Shown here piece by piece: positions 26,436-33,100 of a stretch of DNA of 33,100 nucleotides; position 1 is the first letter of the stretch, and each line of letters begins with the position of its first letter. A program made the translations under genes and the position numbers. The stretch is from Chromatiales bacterium (GTDB lineage: Bacteria; Pseudomonadota; Gammaproteobacteria; SZUA-152). The stretch lies in contig JALSHB010000019.1 of the NCBI GenBank assembly GCA_026982475.1, forward strand, positions 1 through 33,100, written 5' to 3'. The notes below the pieces were generated by a model. It did not search any database, was not told the DNA's origin, and was given only the letters and a program-made list of their open reading frames with translations.

Positions 26436-29400
26436 ATGCAATCGATACGATATATCCATACGGCGGCCGTGCTGGCCGCCATCATTTTTCTGCCCCAGGC
26501 TTCCCACGCGGAAGCTCCCGTCACGAAACAGGCCGCCTACGCCGATCTGGAATACGACGTCGTCTATGTCCGCTGCCCCCGCACGGAAGAAACCATCACC
26601 GTGCCCGACGGAAAGGGAACGACCCTGGCGAACTGGAACGGGGTCAATGACCTCTGGCTGTCAGTTACCAACAACCTCATCCAGCGCCCCGGCTGTGACC
26701 TCGTTCTCCACAAGGGAACCCAATCGGTGCCCGTATCCACGTTGCCCCTGGGTCACCGGGACCGAGAGCTGGTGCTGGTGGACTGCGACGAAACCGATAC
26801 CAGCCAGCCTGTCTGTTCCATCGCCGACCCCTTCGTGTCCCTGGATGGCCGCTCGATCTATTACACCCGGTTCGAGGATACCCGCACGCACATCACGGAT
26901 TACGGCATCCCGGGCGGCGCCGGGTTTCTCAATACCAACCATTTCCAGAGCCTGATGGAACTCTATCCGGACAAATCGGCCAACAACGGCAAGTATGCCT
27001 CACGCATGGGGGTGCAGCTAAAACCCTACACCGCGCCGGCCTGCATCTATCGCTACGACCTCGACAACCCCGGTGTTTCGACCAAGATATCCCCCAACTG
27101 TGACCTGGCCGACCCGACAAGGGGCATGGCCGGTGGCCGCGCCCATGCACACCCCGATGCCGGCGGCAACCCCGACTGGCGCAGCAAGGTGCCCGTCATG
27201 GACACTGCCCCCATCGTCCTGCCCGACGGCAAGATCGCCTTCACCAGCAACCGTGACAACGGTTTTGGCCGATTCCAGCTGTTCACCATGACCGCCGATG
27301 GCAAGAACCTGCAACTCATCGGGCATCGCGCCATGGGCAATCAGCTTCACCCCTATCCCCTGATGGATGGCCGCATCGTCTATACCTCCACAGACCGGAT
27401 GCTGCAAAAGACCCAGAACAACAATTTCTCCCTGTTCAGCATCAACCAGGACGGCGGAGACCCCTTCGTCTTCGCCGGTGAAAACGACCCGACCCTCATC
27501 AGTTACCACTACGTCACTCAGCTCTCGGGCGGCGACATCGTGGTCAACATCTACTACAACAAGAACAACATGGCCATGGGCAGTCTGCTGCGCTTTCCCG
27601 TGGACCCGCCGAATGCGGATTTCGTGCATATCAGCGGCTCGCTCGATGCCGACGCCACGAACCTCTACACCCCCTCGCCCGACCAATGGGTGCCGGGCAA
27701 TTTGCTGCTTCCCTTCGCCAGAAAGCATCAATACAAACTGACTCCCCAGGCAGGCAACGGCGACAACCAGGCTGGTGCCTATGCCGACAGCACGGACTAC
27801 TGGATTCACCCCAGCCGCGTCCCCGGCGGACGAACCATCACCATCGACGGCGCCAACTACGTCGTGGATCGCGCCGAGATCCGCATGACGGGCCGCTACC
27901 TCATGCCGGCCGCCGCCCCGGGCAACGACCTCATCACCACCTACACCATCGGCGGGTCGTCGAGCATGCCCCCTCCCAGCGAATGGAACGCAAGCCTGCA
28001 GACCATGCTCGATCACCTGGGCAAGGATGCCGGCATCTGGCTGATTCCGCTGAGCGATTCGGGAAGGGAAACCGTTGGCCATATTGCGGACGACGGGCGA
28101 ATCATCGTCGACTTTCCCGAATACCACGAGATCATGGCCCGCGCCGTGGTCTCTTATGAGGCCATATACGGCAAGCCCCTGTCCGTGCGCAAGACCCCCC
28201 GTCACGATGGCCAGGATGCCCGTCTGCCAGAAGGCGCGCCCTTTGCCCTGAGCGGGGCCTCCAGTCTCATCGACCGCGAAACCATGGGCCTCAACGGCAC
28301 CCCCTGGAACATGTCTGACGGCGGCGGCACCATGTCCGGCCGCACCTACCTCAACCTTGGCGCGCAGGGCGGTGACCTGGCCATCTACGACAGCAGCGAG
28401 ATCGCCGGCATCCGGGTCACCATGCCCGTGCCCACCTACCCCTTGGGCAGCTTTGGCGGAGAAGATTGGGCCGGCGAGCAGGCACACCACCTGCGCATCC
28501 TGGGCGAGTTTCCCGTCCACAAGCCCAGCGTTCCCGTGGATGGCAACGGCAACCCGGACACCAGTTTCATCGTCCGGCTGCCGGCCGATACGCCCTTCCT
28601 GTTCCAGGCCATCGACAAGCGCGGCATGGCGCTGAACCTGGAAACCACCTCACGCTCCGCCGTGCGCGGTGAGAAACAGCTCTGCGAAGGCTGTCATGTG
28701 CACACCGACGGCATCCCGAACCCGCTCGACCCCCTCGATTCCTATGCCCACAAGACCGCCGGCTATTTTGGTGACTTCACGCAGGACAGCGCCCCGCTCT
28801 TCGACGGAGGCATGACCAACGGCGTACCGACCACCGCGCCGGCGAAGGAGATCTACTCCGAGAACGAGGCGCCGGGCGTGAGTAGCCGCAAGAGCTTTGC
28901 CGCCGACTGGGTCAACGGCATTTCCCAGACCATCGAGCAGTATTGCGCCTCCTGCCACGCGGAAGGCAAACCGGCCCAGGTCAAGACCGGCCTGCTCCTG
29001 GACGGCAGCGATGCCACCTATGACCTGATCACCAAGAACGCCTATCGCGACAGCAGCAATAATCGCATCGACTGGCGCACCAAGCCCGACGTCGGCCTCG
29101 ACCCCGCCGATTTCGATGACCCGAACCTGGACCGCATCACCCTGGTCAACAGCTGCTGCCTGGCCAGCCGCTGGCTTTCCGTGAACAGCGCGCGCTCCAG
29201 CATGCTGATCTGGGCCCTGTACGGTGAACGCCTCGACGGCCGCGACAACACCACCGGCCTGCCGCCCCAAGGCAGCGGCGTTCCCGTGGATACTAATGGA
29301 CGGGAGAACCCCGCCATCTGGCCCGCAGTGGCCGCGCATGCCGCCTACCTCGACGGCAGCAGCGCACAGCCCGGCACCACCACCATGCCCGAGCATGCCA

Positions 29401-30326
29401 AGCGCCTGCTTGCGCGCTGGATCGATATCGGCGCGCCAAAACAGAATGTCCACAGTGACATGATGCGCCCGGTAATGACCTTCACCCCCATCAATGACGG
29501 GACTGATGCCGCCCCTGCGATCAGCACCGTGAAAGTAGGGCTCTGGGACGACTCCGCCCTCGACCTCGGCCGTTTCCGGGTGACCAGGAACGGCGTCGAC
29601 ATCACACCCACCGTGAACCCCGGCTCCCCCCTGGTCATCGACGTCCCCCTGGGCGACCCCATCACCGCCGCCAACCAGGACAGCGAGACCTTCACCTTCG
29701 AGATCTGGGACAAGCCGGACCGCCGCTATGATTTGATCAGCCCCAACGTGACCGCCGCCAACCGGAACCGGCAAGTGCTCACGGGACGCGCCCTGATGCA
29801 GCTGCTGACTGCCTCCAGCCCAAATTCACCACCGACCTCGACCAGCGCCCGCTGCGAAACCATCCAGGACACACCCTGCGTGATCGTCCCCACCGTCATC
29901 GACACCGACGCCGGCGACTCCTTTACCTTCCAGGTGGCCAGCAGCCCGCAAAACGGCCGCGCCAACATCGTCTTGGGCCAGATCGTCTACACCCCGAACA
30001 GTGGCTTCATTGGTGACGATACCTTCAGCTACGACGCCATCGATACCGCCGGATCGCGGGTGACAGGAACCGCAACGGTCGTCGTTGCCAGGGCGGTCGA
30101 CACCGGAGGCACAGGCGATACCGGAAATACCGGCGACACGGGAGACACCGGCAGCAATAACGAAAATGTCTCCGCGGCCAAAAGCAACATCAACGGAGGC
30201 GGCAGTACGGCACCACTGATATTGCTGGCGTTATTGATGCTCCTTGCCTTCAGATCCTTGCGAAGCGCCCCTCGGAAAAACACCGTCATGGCACACGTGC
30301 AACACACGCAAAACCGGGGAGCGTAA
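26436..30326 (+). CDS. HzsA-related exported c-type diheme protein with propeller-like N-terminal part, cadherin-like domain and C-terminal sorting-like tail
   Basis: Signal peptide MQSIRYIHTAAVLAAIIFLPQASHA; DTAPIVLPDGKIAFTSNRDNGFGRFQLFTMTADGKNLQLIG; LPADTPFLFQAIDKRGMALNLETTSRSAVRGEKQLCEGCHVHTDG; IEQYCASCHAEG; RSSMLIWALYGERLDGR; IVYTPNSGFIGDDTFSYDAIDTAG; TGDTGNTGDTGDTG linker; GGGSTAPLILLALLMLLAFRSLRSAPRKN. Confidence 0.8.
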   Translation: MQSIRYIHTAAVLAAIIFLPQASHAEAPVTKQAAYADLEYDVVYVRCPRTEETITVPDGKGTTLANWNGVNDLWLSVTNNLIQRPGCDLVLHKGTQSVPVSTLPLGHRDRELVLVDCDETDTSQPVCSIADPFVSLDGRSIYYTRFEDTRTHITDYGIPGGAGFLNTNHFQSLMELYPDKSANNGKYASRMGVQLKPYTAPACIYRYDLDNPGVSTKISPNCDLADPTRGMAGGRAHAHPDAGGNPDWRSKVPVMDTAPIVLPDGKIAFTSNRDNGFGRFQLFTMTADGKNLQLIGHRAMGNQLHPYPLMDGRIVYTSTDRMLQKTQNNNFSLFSINQDGGDPFVFAGENDPTLISYHYVTQLSGGDIVVNIYYNKNNMAMGSLLRFPVDPPNADFVHISGSLDADATNLYTPSPDQWVPGNLLLPFARKHQYKLTPQAGNGDNQAGAYADSTDYWIHPSRVPGGRTITIDGANYVVDRAEIRMTGRYLMPAAAPGNDLITTYTIGGSSSMPPPSEWNASLQTMLDHLGKDAGIWLIPLSDSGRETVGHIADDGRIIVDFPEYHEIMARAVVSYEAIYGKPLSVRKTPRHDGQDARLPEGAPFALSGASSLIDRETMGLNGTPWNMSDGGGTMSGRTYLNLGAQGGDLAIYDSSEIAGIRVTMPVPTYPLGSFGGEDWAGEQAHHLRILGEFPVHKPSVPVDGNGNPDTSFIVRLPADTPFLFQAIDKRGMALNLETTSRSAVRGEKQLCEGCHVHTDGIPNPLDPLDSYAHKTAGYFGDFTQDSAPLFDGGMTNGVPTTAPAKEIYSENEAPGVSSRKSFAADWVNGISQTIEQYCASCHAEGKPAQVKTGLLLDGSDATYDLITKNAYRDSSNNRIDWRTKPDVGLDPADFDDPNLDRITLVNSCCLASRWLSVNSARSSMLIWALYGERLDGRDNTTGLPPQGSGVPVDTNGRENPAIWPAVAAHAAYLDGSSAQPGTTTMPEHAKRLLARWIDIGAPKQNVHSDMMRPVMTFTPINDGTDAAPAISTVKVGLWDDSALDLGRFRVTRNGVDITPTVNPGSPLVIDVPLGDPITAANQDSETFTFEIWDKPDRRYDLISPNVTAANRNRQVLTGRALMQLLTASSPNSPPTSTSARCETIQDTPCVIVPTVIDTDAGDSFTFQVASSPQNGRANIVLGQIVYTPNSGFIGDDTFSYDAIDTAGSRVTGTATVVVARAVDTGGTGDTGNTGDTGDTGSNNENVSAAKSNINGGGSTAPLILLALLMLLAFRSLRSAPRKNTVMAHVQHTQNRGA

Positions 30327-30330
30327 CCAC

Positions 30331-31929
30331 GTGAAAAACGGCATGAAAACCCGGCACATCCACTGGGTCAGCCAACACCTGGGCCGCTGCATGACCATCA
30401 CCACACTCCTGCTGCTGGCGGCATGCAACGGGGGGGGGGCAGAAAACCCCACCAAGGCCCAAGGAAACGATATCGCGACCAACCAGGCCCCGATCGCCGA
30501 TGCCGGCCAGGCCGCCACCATCATCGTCGGCGCGAACGTCACGCTGGATGGCTCCGGGAGCAGCGACCCCGAAAACCAGCCTCTCAGCTTCAACTGGTCC
30601 TTCACCGCCCGCCCCCAGGGCAGCACGTCGACATTGCAAGACGGCCGTAGCGCCCGGCCAAGCTTCACGGCCGACCTGCCCGGAGACTACCGCATCCGGC
30701 TGATCGTCAACGATGGCGAAAAAGACAGCCTGGCAGCCGAAGTCGTCATCACTGCCACCCCAAATAGCATGGGGCGGACAAACCAGCCGCCCGTCGCCGA
30801 TGCCGGCCGGGCCGCCACCGTCATCGTCGGCGCGAACGTCACGCTGGATGGCTCCGGGAGCAGCGACCCCGAAAACCAGCCTCTCAGCTTCAACTGGTCC
30901 TTCACCGCCCGCCCCCAGGGCAGCACGTCGACATTGCAAGACGGCCGTAGCGCCCGGCCAAGCTTCACGGCCGACCTGCCCGGAGACTACCGCATCCGGC
31001 TGATCGTCAACGATGGCGAAAAAGACAGCCTGGCAGCCGAAGTCGTCATCACTGCCACCCCAAATAGCATGGGGCGGACAAACCAGCCGCCCGTCGCCGA
31101 TGCCGGCCGGGCCGCCACCGTCATCGTCGGCGCGAACGTCACGCTGGATGGCTCCGGGAGCAGCGACCCCGAAAACCAGCCTCTCAGCTTCAACTGGTCC
31201 TTCACCGCCCGCCCCCAGGGCAGCACATCGACATTGCAAGACGACCGTAGCGCCCGGCCAAGCTTCACGGCAGACCTGCCCGGAGACTACCGCATCCGGC
31301 TGATCGTCAACGATGGCGCCAGCGACAGCCCGGCACAGGAAGTCACGATCACCGTCGTCCCGCACAACCAGCAACCGTTTGCCCGCGCCGGCGCGGATCA
31401 GATCGTCGCCCCCGGCACCACGATCAGCGTCGATGGCAGCGCCAGCAGCGATCCCGATGGCGACAGGCTCTCTTATTCCTGGGCGGTGATCCGGCCTGAC
31501 GGAGTGCGCGAACAAAGCATTTCATACAAGGCATCCGCAGACTACACGCCAGACATGACGGGAGACTACATCTTCGAACTCATGGTGCGGGACAATGGCC
31601 TCGGCGAATACAAGGATACGGACGAGACAAGAATCACCGTCGCCTCGCGCATCATCACCCTCACCTGGCCGGCCAATGGCGACGCGCCGTCCGGCTATGC
31701 CGTCTACGCTGGACCAGATACCAGCGACATGGACAACCTGGTGCGCATCCTCAGCCGGGATGGCGGGGACTGGGATCCCGCCAATCCATCGCTTCGGCTG
31801 GGCTGGGAAAGCGTATTGCGCGCCGCCGGTCTGCCCCTGGACGCCACCCGCGTCTGCCTCGGCGTCCGCGCCTACAACGGCTTCGGCCTGTCACCCCTAT
31901 CAGCCACCACCTGCGTCACAAACCCTTGA
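30331..31929 (+). CDS. PKD-domain lipoprotein with near-identical tandem PKD repeats
   Basis: Likely GTG start at 30331 with GGGGAG upstream (ATG alternative at 30343); lipobox LLLLAACNGGG; repeats NQPPVADAGRAATVIVGANVTLDGSGSSDPENQPLSFNWSFTARPQGSTSTLQDGRSARPSFTADLPGDYRIRLIVNDGEKDSLAAEVVITATPNSMGRT; fourth divergent PKD and FN3-like C-terminus. Confidence 0.86.
   Translation: MKNGMKTRHIHWVSQHLGRCMTITTLLLLAACNGGGAENPTKAQGNDIATNQAPIADAGQAATIIVGANVTLDGSGSSDPENQPLSFNWSFTARPQGSTSTLQDGRSARPSFTADLPGDYRIRLIVNDGEKDSLAAEVVITATPNSMGRTNQPPVADAGRAATVIVGANVTLDGSGSSDPENQPLSFNWSFTARPQGSTSTLQDGRSARPSFTADLPGDYRIRLIVNDGEKDSLAAEVVITATPNSMGRTNQPPVADAGRAATVIVGANVTLDGSGSSDPENQPLSFNWSFTARPQGSTSTLQDDRSARPSFTADLPGDYRIRLIVNDGASDSPAQEVTITVVPHNQQPFARAGADQIVAPGTTISVDGSASSDPDGDRLSYSWAVIRPDGVREQSISYKASADYTPDMTGDYIFELMVRDNGLGEYKDTDETRITVASRIITLTWPANGDAPSGYAVYAGPDTSDMDNLVRILSRDGGDWDPANPSLRLGWESVLRAAGLPLDATRVCLGVRAYNGFGLSPLSATTCVTNP
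30481..31318 (+). repeat. Three tandem copies of a 300-bp coding repeat (last copy truncated by divergence)
   Basis: Direct comparison: 30541-30780 is identical to 30841-31080; 30781-30926 is identical to 31081-31226; only a few substitutions elsewhere. Confidence 0.95.
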
Positions 31930-31943
31930 GCCCCGTCCCCATC

Positions 31944-33100
31944 ATGAACGAGACACCCCGCATCGCCAGCCGCCTCCGGTTTCCAGTCATGCTCTGCAGC
32001 CTCCTGGCATGCCAGAGCCTGTTGGCCAACGCCGTCGACGACCTGACCCCAGGCCACTGGCTCGAAATCCCGAACTCCAAACTCCGCGCCGTGGATCCGG
32101 ACATCTATGGGCAGTCGGGAAAACAAGCCCTTTTTGACCGAAACTTCATGAATATCATCAACTCCTGGAACGGCGGCGCCTATGACACCAAGCGTGACCG
32201 CCTGATCATCTGGGGGGGCGGCCACAACGACTACCCAGGCAACGGCATCTACACCTTCGACATGAACACCCTGAGCTGGGAAATGACACGTGCCCCCTCC
32301 ACCCAGTCCCTGTTCACCGACTGGCAGGATGGCGACGTCGTACATTCCGATGGCAGCCCCGTTTCACGCCACACCTACGACTATCTGGAATACCTTCCCC
32401 CGCCCATCGACCGCTTCTTTTCCGCAGGCGGCGGCGCACTGTGGAAGGACTCCTTCCTCGACGACAACACCTACCTGTTCGACTTTACAAGCGGTCAGTG
32501 GGAAATCAGCCAGGACGATATGCCCAACCCCGACGTAGGCTCCATCACCGGCTACGACCCCATCGCCCGCAAGGTCTGGTATCACGGAGGCATCGGCGTA
32601 CCGAATTATCTCACGGCCTATGACGCCATGAGCAGGACCTGGGAAATACACGGCAACGCCTCCCTCGAGATGTACGGCAACGGCTTTGTCTCCTATCTGT
32701 GGACAGGCGCCATAGACCCCGTGCGGCGCAAGTTCATTGCCATCGGCAACGTGGGCAACACCCCCAAGCCCTTGCCCAAGGGCGCCGTACAGGTCTGGGA
32801 CATCGACCGGGAAGGGTATTCCCTGTTCCGGCTCATGATCACCACCGGCGCCACCGAAATCCTCGAGGCCCGAAACCCCGGCATCGTCTATGACCCGGCA
32901 AGCGACCGGATCATCGCATGGAACGGAACCACCCGAGAGGTCATCCCCACCGACAGGCGGCTCGACCCGGAGCCCTATATCGACCCCGCCGACATCTATG
33001 TCCTGGACATGGACACGGCCGTGTGGACGCGCATCAGCCCGGCCCCGGGCAACACGGTGACTCCAACCCCGGCAACACGCAACGGAACCTACGGACGCTT
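31944..33100 (+). CDS. Exported kelch/galactose-oxidase-type beta-propeller protein (3' end beyond window)
   Basis: Open frame from the ATG at 31944 to the window end: MNETPRIASRLRFPVMLCSLLACQSLLANAVDDLTPGHWLEIPNSKLRAVDP...SWNGGAYDTKRDRLIIWGGGHNDYPGNGIYTFDMNTLSWEMTRAP...ITGYDPIARKVWYHGGIG. Not in the ORF track because no stop is reached. Confidence 0.78.
   Translation, partial: MNETPRIASRLRFPVMLCSLLACQSLLANAVDDLTPGHWLEIPNSKLRAVDPDIYGQSGKQALFDRNFMNIINSWNGGAYDTKRDRLIIWGGGHNDYPGNGIYTFDMNTLSWEMTRAPSTQSLFTDWQDGDVVHSDGSPVSRHTYDYLEYLPPPIDRFFSAGGGALWKDSFLDDNTYLFDFTSGQWEISQDDMPNPDVGSITGYDPIARKVWYHGGIGVPNYLTAYDAMSRTWEIHGNASLEMYGNGFVSYLWTGAIDPVRRKFIAIGNVGNTPKPLPKGAVQVWDIDREGYSLFRLMITTGATEILEARNPGIVYDPASDRIIAWNGTTREVIPTDRRLDPEPYIDPADIYVLDMDTAVWTRISPAPGNTVTPTPATRNGTYGR

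Noticed and set aside
27018-29774. Long - strand ORFs (500 aa and 374 aa)
   Set aside because: Antisense to the HzsA-related gene, whose signal peptide and heme motifs identify the real frame.
30481-31318. Tandem repeats considered as a CRISPR array
   Set aside because: Repeat unit is 300 bp, coding, with no spacer structure; it encodes PKD domains.
30286-31515. 409-aa - strand ORF with internal repeats
   Set aside because: Repeats mirror the PKD repeats on + strand; the lipobox and PKD motifs support the + frame only.

Overview
33.1-kb GC-rich proteobacterial window, probably gammaproteobacterial (inferred from gene content only). Left part: housekeeping genes (UbiA-family prenyltransferase fragment, RpfE/COG4255-like protein, queA, tRNA-Leu(CAA)), then a compact SOS cassette of lexA, a Y-family polymerase and a small 'MCGG' SRAP-like protein. 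The lexA promoter carries two divergent GTTC-N7-GTTC motifs. Middle: a Calx-beta repeat protein, a Rap1a/Tai-like protein, an AT-richer island with a Cys-less asparagine-synthase homologue and a palindromic MITE-like element, mfd, a polysaccharide deacetylase, a stand-alone lpxC and an AraC regulator. Right: a split, convergent accessory module of the exosortase A (XrtA/EpsH) type: AMP-ligase and PLP decarboxylase on +, ACP, two alpha/beta-hydrolases and a membrane-anchored heparinase II/III-like lyase on -. No exosortase or PEP-CTERM substrate was seen in the window. The right end holds a surface-protein gene set: a diheme HzsA-related protein with a Gly-rich/TM/Arg C-terminus, a PKD lipoprotein with near-identical 300-bp tandem repeats and a G10 tract after its lipobox, and a kelch-type protein cut by the window edge. 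The best candidates for new biology are the XrtA-type acyl/amino-acid module, the surface operon with its possible contingency tract, and the lexA operator. Family assignments come from motif recognition, not database searches.
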